From positions 1 through 64,000 of the forward strand of contig JBALWA010000003.1 in NCBI GenBank assembly GCA_036960305.1: a stretch of 64,000 nucleotides of DNA, written 5' to 3'. This stretch comes from JBALVT01 sp036960305. GTDB lineage: Bacteria; Pseudomonadota; Gammaproteobacteria; Pseudomonadales; Halieaceae. A program made the position numbers and the translations under genes. How positions within the stretch are numbered: position 1 is the first letter of the stretch; each line of letters begins with the position of its first letter. Positions 53,127 through 62,580 of the stretch are shown here, one piece after another. The notes under the pieces were generated by a model, which saw nothing but the letters and a program-made list of their open reading frames with translations, did not search any database and was not told the origin of the DNA.

Positions 53127-54695
53127 TCAGCGCAGTGCACTGTCCCTGCCAGCGGCATTCTCCAGCAGGATGACCCGGGCACTCGATGTTCCCCGATCAG
53201 GTGTGGCGTCGTTGTCCGCCCCAGCCTGCGCGTCGTCCCGCTTCGAATCAGCGGCCAGACTCTCGTTCAACAGTTCTACCCTGAAGACACCGGCAACAAT
53301 ATCGAGGCGATCATCCCCGGTAATATCCATTAACTCGAGAGAGACGATACCCGAAGGTTTACTGGCAATATTATGCCGGGTGAAATTCTGTTTACCGTCA
53401 TTTTCAAACCAGATCAAACTCTGTCGCCGAGGATCTTCCCAATCGTTGATCCAGCTGCTGGCCACGACATCCAGATCACCATCGGCGTCCAAGTCCCCCG
53501 CCACTGCTGTAGCCGCGCCATAGAAACGACCGATATCGTGAAACTGAAACTGGAGCTGCCCCTTATTTTCAAGCCACTGGACGCCGTGGTAGGGCTTGGG
53601 ATCCTTCTGCAAGTCAAGGGCATCACCGTTGGTGAAAAGAATATCAACATCCTTATCACCATCCAGGTCAACTAATTTCATGCCTGTAAAACCCACCATG
53701 GGGTGGGGCGCCTGGAGAAGCGACACGTGATCAAACTTGCCCTTACCTCTATTTATCAGTGCGACAATCATTTCGTGCTCCTGGGATATCAGGCTGACCA
53801 GATCGGGCTTGCCGTCAGCATTCAGGTCTACCGGGGACAAATTGAGTGCTCCACTACCTTTCAACAAAACATGTTTGGCATGCCGCCCGTTGCCCAGATT
53901 TTCCAACCAGGCCAACTCCCCGACCTGCCCTCCCCCAAAAATTGAAACCGCCAGGTCCAGGTCACCGTCTCCATCGAGATCAACCGGACGGGCATCCGAA
54001 ACGCGACCCACCCCCTCCAACAGCACTTCCTTATCAAACGTTCCGGCGGCTGATTGGCGGAGTATCAAAACCTTACCGGACAGTCTGTCCGAGGGGGGAA
54101 AGTGCCCCAGAACGGCGACGATAATATCCTTGTCTCCGTCGCCATCATAATCGACAACTGCCGTGCGACTGGGTACTTGCACCTCCGCCAAAACAGTTTC
54201 CTGCCAGCGCTCGGAAGACCTGGTCAATAGTGACACTGTATTTCGTTCCCCATCGCAAACCAGGAATTGGGTACCGCCCGCTCCTCCAAGTTGTACTGAC
54301 TTTACATTTATCACCAGCGGCATTGTCGATGCTGGCCCCAGCGTCGATTGAGGAAATATCGGCAAGCTTGCGGAGTGCTCGTAATAGGGAAGCACCGGCA
54401 GCGCTTCGGGGCTACTGCCGTAATAGTAGGCCGTAATGTCTCTCAGGACATCCGCCGAAATATACTCCCGGCCCATACGACTGGCGGCCAAATCCGCCAT
54501 GATTCGCGTAGCGACAGGCCAGTCTTTCTTGGGCATTATATTCGCAGGGGGTACTTTGTGGCAGCTACCACAATATTGGGTCACCTGCCCCAGAACAACA
54601 TCGATTTTTTCCGGGCTAGCGGAGGAATCGTTAGGCGCCGCGTAGGATAGACTCGCAGACAGTGCTGCCCAACAGAACAAAACCTTAATATGAAT
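53127..54695 (-). CDS. secreted cytochrome c/FG-GAP (VCBS) repeat protein
   Basis: About 522 residues. Signal peptide VLFCWAALSASLSYAAPND, a single c-type heme site CGSCH early in the mature protein, then at least six FG-GAP/VCBS calcium-binding repeats with DxDGDGDxD cores (YDGDGDKDIIVAV, LDGDGDLDLAVSI, LNADGKPDLVSL, LDGDKDVDILFTNG, LDADGDLDVVASSW, DDRLDIVAGVF), predicted as a beta-propeller. Substrate unknown. Start is unusual: the best ribosome site GGAGG (54704-54708) lies 8 bases before an ATT codon at 54695, while TTG at 54680 lies too far away, so an AUU start is proposed. Confidence 0.72.
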   Translation of the reverse strand: MHIKVLFCWAALSASLSYAAPNDSSASPEKIDVVLGQVTQYCGSCHKVPPANIMPKKDWPVATRIMADLAASRMGREYISADVLRDITAYYYGSSPEALPVLPYYEHSASLPIFPQSTLGPASTMPLVINVKSVQLGGAGGTQFLVCDGERNTVSLLTRSSERWQETVLAEVQVPSRTAVVDYDGDGDKDIIVAVLGHFPPSDRLSGKVLILRQSAAGTFDKEVLLEGVGRVSDARPVDLDGDGDLDLAVSIFGGGQVGELAWLENLGNGRHAKHVLLKGSGALNLSPVDLNADGKPDLVSLISQEHEMIVALINRGKGKFDHVSLLQAPHPMVGFTGMKLVDLDGDKDVDILFTNGDALDLQKDPKPYHGVQWLENKGQLQFQFHDIGRFYGAATAVAGDLDADGDLDVVASSWINDWEDPRRQSLIWFENDGKQNFTRHNIASKPSGIVSLELMDITGDDRLDIVAGVFRVELLNESLAADSKRDDAQAGADNDATPDRGTSSARVILLENAAGRDSALR

Positions 54696-54832
54696 TTTTT
54701 ACACCTCCGCACCGGACGAAATATATTGGGAGCATAAACACCTCTGGAGTCTAAATCCACCTTTGCTTTACCCGAGCCGGGCCTGTCGCTCCTGCCTATG
54801 TGCACCCGGAATACTATTCCCCCTCCTATGCC

Positions 54833-56209
54833 TTACAGGTTCTTCAGGTACTGGGCATATACAGTCTCCGGCAGTCGGCTCATGCGATCGGCCAGAGCCT
54901 GCAATTCGTATTCATGGAAGTCAGCCAGCGCATGGTAAATTTTGTTGTTAAAGGGGGACAGCCATCGTTCATCCAGATAGTCCGGACCAAAGAATGCACC
55001 CAACATAGATCCTGAAGTCGCACCAAAGCTGTCAGTGTCATTGCCCTGGCTCACCTGGATGCAGAACCCATGGTCAATACTCTCTGAAAACTTCAGGGTA
55101 TTGATGAGGGTGCCGATCTCCTGGTAGACCTTGCAATGAGAGTATTGCCGGTATTTTCCATGGATTGCCGCATAGCCCGCCAGCCAGTCATCGGCCGTTG
55201 CGACTTTCTCCATCGAATCACGGACAATGGTTGAGAAGCGCGTCTTGCCTGGAATTCGTTTTAAAGCCTCCTCAACAATTTCGAGGCGCTTATTGCCTCT
55301 CAGGGAACTGTTGGTTGTATGGCACAGGGCAATCAGGGCGGCGACAAACATAGCGCTGTAAACTCCTGTTTTGATATGCGTGAAAGAAGCATCCTTCCAG
55401 GCGAGCCATGCTGCGAGATCCGGATTTCCCGGACAGGCATAGCCGTAAGCATCCGCCCGTATAATGGCGCCGCACAGTTCATCCCCCGGATTGAGCAGGA
55501 GCACATCATGACAGTCTTCAATGTTCTTTTTTGGCAGTACATGATGACCGTTAATCCCGGCCGTCAGCAAGGTGGTTCGTTCGGGCCCCCAGGTCCACAA
55601 GGGGGGGACATTCATCAACCACTTCTCGTAGATATCCCCTTCGTCAAAGTTGAGCCCCTTCTCCTCAAGCAGCAGCATTCCGATGATCGTGTAGTGGATG
55701 TCATCGTCCGCTGCGACAAAGCGGATATTCTCACGTACCGTTTGGCCTACCGACTCGTGGCGCCGTCCGAGCTTATCCATGAAAGCCTGCGAAATGTAGT
55801 CGCGGATAGGCCACTCCCCAACATCCTCCCCGACGCGCTTTAACTCGGCGAGTGTCGGATCGACCTCGATAGGTTTGCCCAGCATGCAGCCACAGACGGA
55901 ACCGAGAAAGGCGGCCCGCACATTGTCAGCCGCTTGCTCAAGGTCCGGTTCGGACCATATCTGTTGAGGCTTCAGATGTTCGGACTCAATGGCGATTTCG
56001 TCCCATATCACCGGCTCACGATAGGACCAGTCGTTGCGAACAGGGGGTGAGCGCAGTTCCAACGCTATGTCATAAAGCGCATCGTAGCTACTCCCAGCCA
56101 CTTCGATACGACGATTAAACGCGCTCGCATCCAGATCACACCCCTGCTCTATTCGCTGGTGAAGAACCTGGTGCAGTAGTGCCTTGAGACCTTCTTTATG
56201 AATTAACAT
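54833..56209 (-). CDS. ADP-ribosylglycohydrolase family protein
   Basis: 458 residues from ATG at 56209 (an upstream ATG at 56308 is an alternative). The fold's two metal-binding blocks are visible: FVAADDDIHYTIIGMLLLEE in the middle and SQGNDTDSFGATSGSMLGAF near the end, equivalents of the TDDTEM and GDTDT motifs. GSVCGCMLGKPIEV and GPERTTLL are other family-like segments. Members remove ADP-ribose from proteins or small molecules, but related enzymes act on other N-glycosidic bonds. Its place between glucan genes and opposite strand to GH17 is unexplained; a metabolic hydrolase role is possible. Confidence 0.83.
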   Translation of the reverse strand: MLIHKEGLKALLHQVLHQRIEQGCDLDASAFNRRIEVAGSSYDALYDIALELRSPPVRNDWSYREPVIWDEIAIESEHLKPQQIWSEPDLEQAADNVRAAFLGSVCGCMLGKPIEVDPTLAELKRVGEDVGEWPIRDYISQAFMDKLGRRHESVGQTVRENIRFVAADDDIHYTIIGMLLLEEKGLNFDEGDIYEKWLMNVPPLWTWGPERTTLLTAGINGHHVLPKKNIEDCHDVLLLNPGDELCGAIIRADAYGYACPGNPDLAAWLAWKDASFTHIKTGVYSAMFVAALIALCHTTNSSLRGNKRLEIVEEALKRIPGKTRFSTIVRDSMEKVATADDWLAGYAAIHGKYRQYSHCKVYQEIGTLINTLKFSESIDHGFCIQVSQGNDTDSFGATSGSMLGAFFGPDYLDERWLSPFNNKIYHALADFHEYELQALADRMSRLPETVYAQYLKNL

Positions 56210-56430
56210 TGCACCGACCGTCGCATGCCAGCCTTTGTATGCACACTGAATTTCGTTAAGCCGGGCGGCCCTTGCGATAAAGCGGAGGGAGGTCCTGCAA
56301 GGGGCCATCTGATCGCGCCACTTGCCCCTTTTGTCGCAGCCGCGTTGTTTCCCCCTCCATAGCAGGTATCTTCAACCTTCGAACGACGTCGACTGGCGAC
56401 GTAGACCTACAAAAACGACAGGAGAACAGT

Positions 56431-57333
56431 GTGTCACAAAATAAAGCAGTGTCCGGTAGCGGCACACTCATGGCGCTGGCAGGAATCAATTTCTCCAAAG
56501 TGTCAGATGAGGAACTGATTGCGCAATTTCACAAGGTCCTGGAAAAGCGGTTTCATGGCATTTCGTTCAGCCCCTATATCGCGGGACAGGGACCAGGTAC
56601 CGAGATCAGTGAAGCACAGATCCGCGAGCGTCTCAACGTCATCCAGTCTCATGTCGGTTGGGTGCGATCCTTCTCCTGCACCGAGGGCAACGAGGCGATT
56701 CCCAGGATCGCCCACGAAAATGGACTGAAAACCATGGTGGGGGCCTGGCTGGAAGGGGATCTCGAAAATAACGAGAAGGAACTTGCAAACGCCATAGCAG
56801 TCGCCAAAGCCGGCCATGCGAATATTATTGCCGTTGGCAACGAAGTACTGTTGCGCGGCGATCTGTCTGAAGATGAATTGATCGACTATATAAATCGAGT
56901 CAAAGAGGCGGTTCCCGGCGTCGAAGTCGGTTATGTGGATGCCTATTTTGAGTTCGTCGATCACCCGCGGGTGACGGAAGCCTGCGACGTCATACTCGCC
57001 AATTGCTATCCCTTCTGGGAAGGCTGTTCTGCCGAGTACTCACTGCTGTATATGAAAGATATGTATCGTCGCGCTGTCCAGGTTGCCAATGGCAAGAAGG
57101 TCATTATCAGCGAGACGGGGTGGCCGAACGTCGGCACACCCACGGGCGCCGCAGTGCCCTCCTACGCGAACGCAATTCGGTATTTTCTGAACACTTATCA
57201 ATGGGCTGAAGAAGAGGGTATTGAGATTTTCTACTTCTCGTCTTTTGATGAAGACTGGAAGGTTGATGCGGAGGGCGACGTTGGCGCCTATTGGGGCCTA
57301 TGGGACAAAGATGGCGTCCTCAAGTATGCCTGA
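56431..57333 (+). CDS. GH17 beta-1,3-glucanase-like protein (first copy)
   Basis: 300 residues with no signal peptide. The TIM-barrel has FHGISFSPYIAGQGPGTEIS at the first strand, VGWVRSFSCTEGNEA, the acid/base Glu138 in NIIAVGNEVLLRGD and the nucleophile Glu228 in KVIISETGWPNVGT, all canonical GH17 sites. It would cut or transglycosylate beta-1,3-glucan oligosaccharides inside the cell. GTG start at 56431 has aggaga upstream. Second GH17 gene follows with a stop/start overlap. Confidence 0.9.
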   Translation: MSQNKAVSGSGTLMALAGINFSKVSDEELIAQFHKVLEKRFHGISFSPYIAGQGPGTEISEAQIRERLNVIQSHVGWVRSFSCTEGNEAIPRIAHENGLKTMVGAWLEGDLENNEKELANAIAVAKAGHANIIAVGNEVLLRGDLSEDELIDYINRVKEAVPGVEVGYVDAYFEFVDHPRVTEACDVILANCYPFWEGCSAEYSLLYMKDMYRRAVQVANGKKVIISETGWPNVGTPTGAAVPSYANAIRYFLNTYQWAEEEGIEIFYFSSFDEDWKVDAEGDVGAYWGLWDKDGVLKYA

Positions 57334-58288
57334 ACTTCACTTATCAAGGGATCTGAATTCAATGCAATTGGAATCCGGCAACGCAATTTGCTACTCGGGC
57401 TATCGAGAAGGACAGTCTCCACAGGATGGCTCATTCCCCAGCCACACGCAGGTCAGCGAAGATCTTCACATCCTGGCACAAAACTGGACGTACCTGAGAT
57501 TGTACGACTGCAGCCTCCACGCGGAAGTTGTACTCGAAGTAATCCGCGATGAAGCCCTGGACTTCAAGGTCATGCTGGGCGCCAACATGTTCGCGGAGGC
57601 TAGCAATCCAGGCTGTCCCTGGGGCGCGCAATTCAGTGACGAAACGCTGTCTGCGAATCAGCAGGCCAACAGCAAGGAAATTGACCGGATGATCGCCCTG
57701 GCGAACCTCTACCCCGAGAGTGTATTTGCCGTCTCTGTGGGCAATGAGGCCACCGTCGATTGGACCGATCACCTGGTACCGGTTGAAAACCTGATCGTCT
57801 ATGTGCGCAGGATAAAATCTGCCATCGATCAGCCAGTGACCTTCTGCGAAAACTACGTTCCCTGGACCCACAAGTTGGAAGCACTGGCAGCCGAACTGGA
57901 CTTCATTTCACTGCACACCTATCCGGTCTGGGAATACCAGAATGTCGAGGTGGCACTGGATTACACCAAGCAGAACTATTACAGCGTTGCAGACTACTAC
58001 CCGGGAAAACCCGTGGTAATTACAGAGGCCGGCTGGACCACCTCATCTAACGGTCGGGGGATAGAGCCCCACAACGCCTCCCAGGAATTACAGGCAATTT
58101 ACTATCGCGAGCTGGTCAACTGGACCCGGGACGCCGGGATCCTGACCTTTGTCTTCGAGGCATTTGACGAACCCTGGAAGGGCTCGCCAGACCCCCTGGA
58201 GCCGGAGAAGCACTGGGGGCTCTTTACGGTGGATCGCATGCCCAAAATGGTCATGCAGGAGTTCTACGCCCATCTTTTATTGAATTAA
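57326..58288 (+). CDS. GH17 beta-1,3-glucanase-like protein (second copy)
   Basis: 320 residues from ATG at 57326 (overlapping the previous stop); ATG at 57362 with aaggga upstream is an alternative. AICYSGYREGQSPQDGSFPS opens the barrel, acid/base Glu141 lies in VSVGNEATVDW, and nucleophile Glu in VVITEAGWTTSSNG. No signal peptide. It is diverged from the first copy but clearly the same family, so tandem duplication and specialisation are likely. The phosphorylase gene follows 15 bases later. Confidence 0.88.
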   Translation: MPELHLSRDLNSMQLESGNAICYSGYREGQSPQDGSFPSHTQVSEDLHILAQNWTYLRLYDCSLHAEVVLEVIRDEALDFKVMLGANMFAEASNPGCPWGAQFSDETLSANQQANSKEIDRMIALANLYPESVFAVSVGNEATVDWTDHLVPVENLIVYVRRIKSAIDQPVTFCENYVPWTHKLEALAAELDFISLHTYPVWEYQNVEVALDYTKQNYYSVADYYPGKPVVITEAGWTTSSNGRGIEPHNASQELQAIYYRELVNWTRDAGILTFVFEAFDEPWKGSPDPLEPEKHWGLFTVDRMPKMVMQEFYAHLLLN

Positions 58289-58302
58289 CCGGTAGCAAAA
58301 AC

Positions 58303-61300
58303 ATGCATACATCCATTGCCAACACCCAGGAAGTCAACGGGAATTTTGTTACCCTTGACGGTGAGCGCTTCTATGTCATCGACAATGTTGACAAGATGAC
58401 ACCATTTTTCATCAGCATGGTGTCTGATAGCGACCATTGGCTGTTTATCTCATCCAATGGTGGCCTCACCGCCGGCCGTGTGTCCCCGGAAACGGCTTTG
58501 TTTCCCTACATCACGGTAGACAGAATTCACGAGAGTACGCCGCACACCGGCAGCAGGACTTTGCTGCGCGTCGAACTGGATGGACACAAAGACGACTGGG
58601 AACCGTTCAACGCTGTGCATGACGGTCGTTTTGCGACAACTCGCAAGCTGTATAAAAATCTACTGGGTAACAAATTGCTGTTTGAGGAAATCAACCACGA
58701 TCTACAGCTGGCCTTCCGCTACCGCTGGGTAACGAGCGACAGTTACGGTTTTTCCCGACAGTGTGAACTGGAGAACCTGGGTCCGTCTAGCTGCCGGATT
58801 GAGCTCCTCGATGGCTTGCAGAATATTCTGCCCGCCGGGACACCCCGCTTCACCCAGACCAACTCCAGCTATCTGGTGGACGCGTACAAATGGAATGAGC
58901 TGGACGAACGGAGCGGGCTGGCCCTGTTCACCCTCTTCTCCGGAATCACCGATCGCGCCGAACCCTGTGAGTCGCTCAAGGCCACCACCGTATTCTGCCT
59001 TGGGCTGGACGATCAAAAAGTGCTACTCAGCAGTGAACAAATCGATAGCTTCCGCCGCTCTGGCGTCGTGACTCAGGAGACTCACAAACGTGGGGTGCGC
59101 GGGGCGTATATGGTCAATGCGTCGCTGGAACTGGCTGCGCTATCCTCGAAGCACTGGCAGCTGGTGGCCAATATAGAGCAGAGCCAGAGCGAGTCGATAG
59201 CCCTACAGCATCAGCTGGCCAATCCACAGGCGTTGGCGGTGTCGATCGACCAGTCTGTAGCAAAGGGGTCCGACGCACTGGCCCGCATCATGGCGGCCGG
59301 CGACGGTTTCCAGCTGACCGCCGAGGAAAATGTATCGGCACACCACTATGCCAATGTACTGTTCAACATACTGCGCGGTGGGATATTTGATAACCAGTAT
59401 CAGCTATCGGCGCGCGATTTCAGCGGCCACATCAAGCGGTTTAACCGTGAGGTCTATCAGCGCTATCAATCCTTGTTGGACGCACTGCCGGAACAGCTGG
59501 AGTTTACTCAGCTGCACTCTATCCTGGGACAGCAGGAAGATCCGCAGCTGGCGCGCCTGGGCTATGAGTATCTGCCGATTACCTTTGGCCGTCGCCACGG
59601 CGACCCGAGCCGCCCCTGGAATCAATTTGCTATCAATCTGGCGGACGAACAGGGCAACCCCCTACTGACTTACCAGGGCAACTGGCGTGACATCTTCCAG
59701 AACTGGGAAGCGCTGTTGCTCAGCTACCCGGAATTTACCGAGAACGTGATCGCCAAGTTCGTCAACGCCTCTACGGCGGATGGCTACAACCCCTACCGAA
59801 TCACCAATGAAGGCATAGACTGGGAGGTCGAGGAACCGGACGATCCCTGGAGCTACATCGGCTACTGGGGTGACCACCAGATCATCTATCTGCAGAAGTT
59901 ACTGGAACTGTCCCAGGCCTTTCACCCCCACCGGCTCGGTGATCTGCTGCACCAACGTGTATTCAGTTATGCCAACGTGCCCTATAGGATCAAGCCCTTT
60001 GCTGCCGTACTGGAAAACGCAAAGAGTACCGTCCTCTACGACAATGACCTGGCGGATCGGATAGAGCAGCGTGTTGTCGAACTGGGCGCCGACGGCAAGT
60101 TACTGTTGGATGCCAATGGCCAGGTATATCAGGTCAACCTACTGGAAAAACTGTTAGTACCCCTGCTGAGCAAGCTGGGCAACCTGGTGGTTGACGGCGG
60201 CATCTGGCTCAACACCCAGCGACCTGAGTGGAACGATGCCAACAACGCATTGGTTGGCCAGGGGCTATCAATGGTGACGCTTTACTATATGCGTCGCTAT
60301 ATCAAATTCTTGCAGCAATTGCTCGAAACTCAGCGGGGCGTAGTCAGTCTGTCGGTGGAAGTCCGCCAATGGCTGACTGAGACCGCCGCACCGCTGAACA
60401 AGCTACGCGAACACCTGGGTGACGGCCCGATCGCTGCCGACCGGCGATACCAGCTGTTGGTGGAACTCGGCCAGGCGGCCAGCCGTTACCGCGAGAGTGT
60501 TTATCAGCAGGAAACCTTTTCCGGTACGGTGGAGGAGAAGCTCGAGCGAATCACAGAAATGCTGGACGACGCCCTGACCGCAATAGACCACAGCATTCAC
60601 AGCAACTTGCGTGAGGATGGCCTGTATCACGCCTACAACCTGATGGATCTGCAGCCGGGGGCAGTGGAACTCGATACGCTCTACCCGATGCTGGAGGGCC
60701 AGGTCGCAGCCCTCAGCTCGGGTGCCGTCACACCGACCCAGGCAGTCACATTGCTGGAGGCCTTGTTCGACAGCGACGTATTCCGCGCGGACCAGAATTC
60801 CTTTTTGCTTTACCCCGATCGTCAGCTTCCCGGGTTTCTACAAAAGAACTGCGTGCCCGCCGAACCGATCGAGGCACTGCCACTCCTGATGCAGATGCTG
60901 GAACAAGGCGACTCACGTCTTATCGAACGTGACGCAAGCGGCACCTACCGATTTAATGCCGACCTGACCAATGTCGGCGATCTCGATGCCCGCCTCAGTG
61001 ACCTCGCTGCAGTATACGGCGAGGAGCTGGAATCGGCCAGAGAGCCCCTGCAAGCGCTCTACGAACAGGTGTTCAATCACAAGGCCTTTACCGGGCGTTC
61101 AGGCGGTATGTTCGGGTTTGAAGGGCTGGGCAGTATCTACTGGCACATGGTTTCAAAATTGCTGTTGGCGGTGCAGGAAACCTTCCACAACGCCCTTGAG
61201 CAGGGTACCGATGATGCCGTTTGCCAGCGACTCGGATTGTTGTATTACCGTGTACGGGAGGGGATCGGCTTTAACAAGACACCGGCCGAATACGGCGCCT

Positions 61301-61752
61301 TCCCGACGGATCCCTATTCGCATACCCCCAGTCACATTGGCGCCCAGCAGCCGGGAATGACCGGACAGGTCAAGGAAGAGATGATAGCCCGCTTCGCGGA
61401 ACTGGGTGTACGTGTTCATGACGGAGCGGTACAGTTCGAACCCGCCCTGCTGCGCGAGCGTGAATTTCTCGCCGAGTCCCTGCCGTTTCGCTACCTGGAT
61501 GTGGATGGGCTATGGCAGGAGCTGACGGTACCTGAGTCGGGGTTGGCATTTACCTGGTGTCAGGTGCCGCTGGTATACCGACTGGACAAAACAGTCGAAC
61601 CAAATCTAACCGTGACCTGGGACAACGGAGAACGCCAGACTTTGGCGACATTGGCGCTGCCAGCCGACATAGCCGAGCAGCTGTTTCGGCGCAGCGGCCG
61701 TATCCGCCGGGTCGAACTGGTGTTGGCCAGAAGCCAGTTGTTATGCGAGTAA
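58303..61752 (+). CDS. very large GH94-like (GH149/GH161-type) beta-glucan phosphorylase
   Basis: 1149 residues, no signal peptide. The N-terminal third is beta-rich with glycoside-phosphorylase-like motifs (DHWLFISSNGGLTAGRVSPE). The catalytic helical domain contains EPDDPWSYIGYWGDHQIIYL and RPEWNDANNALVGQGLSMVT, with Asp645 in the position of the general acid of GH94-type GDWND. Large proteins of this kind adjacent to GH17 genes act as beta-1,3-oligoglucan phosphorylases (GH149/GH161) and release glucose 1-phosphate; exact family must be tested by comparison. It closes the GH17 operon, saving ATP in laminari-oligosaccharide use. Confidence 0.7.
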   Translation: MHTSIANTQEVNGNFVTLDGERFYVIDNVDKMTPFFISMVSDSDHWLFISSNGGLTAGRVSPETALFPYITVDRIHESTPHTGSRTLLRVELDGHKDDWEPFNAVHDGRFATTRKLYKNLLGNKLLFEEINHDLQLAFRYRWVTSDSYGFSRQCELENLGPSSCRIELLDGLQNILPAGTPRFTQTNSSYLVDAYKWNELDERSGLALFTLFSGITDRAEPCESLKATTVFCLGLDDQKVLLSSEQIDSFRRSGVVTQETHKRGVRGAYMVNASLELAALSSKHWQLVANIEQSQSESIALQHQLANPQALAVSIDQSVAKGSDALARIMAAGDGFQLTAEENVSAHHYANVLFNILRGGIFDNQYQLSARDFSGHIKRFNREVYQRYQSLLDALPEQLEFTQLHSILGQQEDPQLARLGYEYLPITFGRRHGDPSRPWNQFAINLADEQGNPLLTYQGNWRDIFQNWEALLLSYPEFTENVIAKFVNASTADGYNPYRITNEGIDWEVEEPDDPWSYIGYWGDHQIIYLQKLLELSQAFHPHRLGDLLHQRVFSYANVPYRIKPFAAVLENAKSTVLYDNDLADRIEQRVVELGADGKLLLDANGQVYQVNLLEKLLVPLLSKLGNLVVDGGIWLNTQRPEWNDANNALVGQGLSMVTLYYMRRYIKFLQQLLETQRGVVSLSVEVRQWLTETAAPLNKLREHLGDGPIAADRRYQLLVELGQAASRYRESVYQQETFSGTVEEKLERITEMLDDALTAIDHSIHSNLREDGLYHAYNLMDLQPGAVELDTLYPMLEGQVAALSSGAVTPTQAVTLLEALFDSDVFRADQNSFLLYPDRQLPGFLQKNCVPAEPIEALPLLMQMLEQGDSRLIERDASGTYRFNADLTNVGDLDARLSDLAAVYGEELESAREPLQALYEQVFNHKAFTGRSGGMFGFEGLGSIYWHMVSKLLLAVQETFHNALEQGTDDAVCQRLGLLYYRVREGIGFNKTPAEYGAFPTDPYSHTPSHIGAQQPGMTGQVKEEMIARFAELGVRVHDGAVQFEPALLREREFLAESLPFRYLDVDGLWQELTVPESGLAFTWCQVPLVYRLDKTVEPNLTVTWDNGERQTLATLALPADIAEQLFRRSGRIRRVELVLARSQLLCE

Positions 61753-61758
61753 CGTTCG

Positions 61759-62580
61759 CTAGCGCTCAGACAGATAGTCCTTGATAGCCTGACGGTAGTT
61801 GCGGCTGACTTTCAGCCGCTCATTGCAATCGAGATCCAAAATATACTCGCCCTTGTGCAGGGGCGTGACCTTTTCGATACGGTCGAGATTCACCACGGTA
61901 GAGCGATGAATGCGTTTGAACTTGCCCGGGTCCAGCCGGGTCATCAGGGTTTTCAAGGTACTGCGCATAATGTGGGTCACACCCTTGGCATGCACACACA
62001 TATAGTCACCCGCGGCATCCACCCAATCGATATCGTCGATATCAATCAACACGATAACCTCGTTATCTCTTATGGCGATTTTCCTGTCGGCGGCCAGGGC
62101 CTCGTCACTGGATTGCTCCGGGTTTCTGGGATCCGACCTGCCGGCGACCTTTTTAGCGATTTCCTCAATCGCACCCACTAAGGGGGTTTTGTGCTCTCCC
62201 GTCCTGGTGTCCTCATCAAGACGTGCCCGGGCACGATCCACAGCCCGCTGTAAACGCTTGCCGTCTACCGGTTTGAGTAAGTAGTCAACGGCATGCAGGT
62301 CGAAGGCATCCAGGGCATAGCGCTGATACGCTGTACAGAAAACCACCATCGGCATGACATCAGATTGCAGTTCTTTCACCACATCAAACCCGCTAACCCC
62401 CGGCATCTGGATATCGAGAATCAGTAAATCGGGAGCCAGGTCCTGGGTAACCGCTATCGCCTCGCGGCCATTCCTGCACTCGGCTATCAGCTCAATCTCG
62501 GGAACTTCTTCCAGCATAGCCCGCAGTAACCTTCGCGCCAGAGGCTCGTCATCGACAATAACGACTCTCAGCTTGCGCAT
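61759..62580 (-). CDS. LytTR-type response regulator
   Basis: 273 residues: receiver with Asp56 (LLILDIQMPGVSGFD) and a LytTR DNA-binding domain (about 175-273): DNEVIVLIDIDDIDWVDAAG, RSTLKTLMTRLDPGKFKRIH and FKRIHRSTVVNLDRIEKV. It overlaps the LytS-type kinase stop by 13 bases and is its natural partner. It probably controls the neighbouring glucan genes or distant promoters; no specific binding site could be picked out. Confidence 0.92.
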   Translation of the reverse strand: MRKLRVVIVDDEPLARRLLRAMLEEVPEIELIAECRNGREAIAVTQDLAPDLLILDIQMPGVSGFDVVKELQSDVMPMVVFCTAYQRYALDAFDLHAVDYLLKPVDGKRLQRAVDRARARLDEDTRTGEHKTPLVGAIEEIAKKVAGRSDPRNPEQSSDEALAADRKIAIRDNEVIVLIDIDDIDWVDAAGDYMCVHAKGVTHIMRSTLKTLMTRLDPGKFKRIHRSTVVNLDRIEKVTPLHKGEYILDLDCNERLKVSRNYRQAIKDYLSER

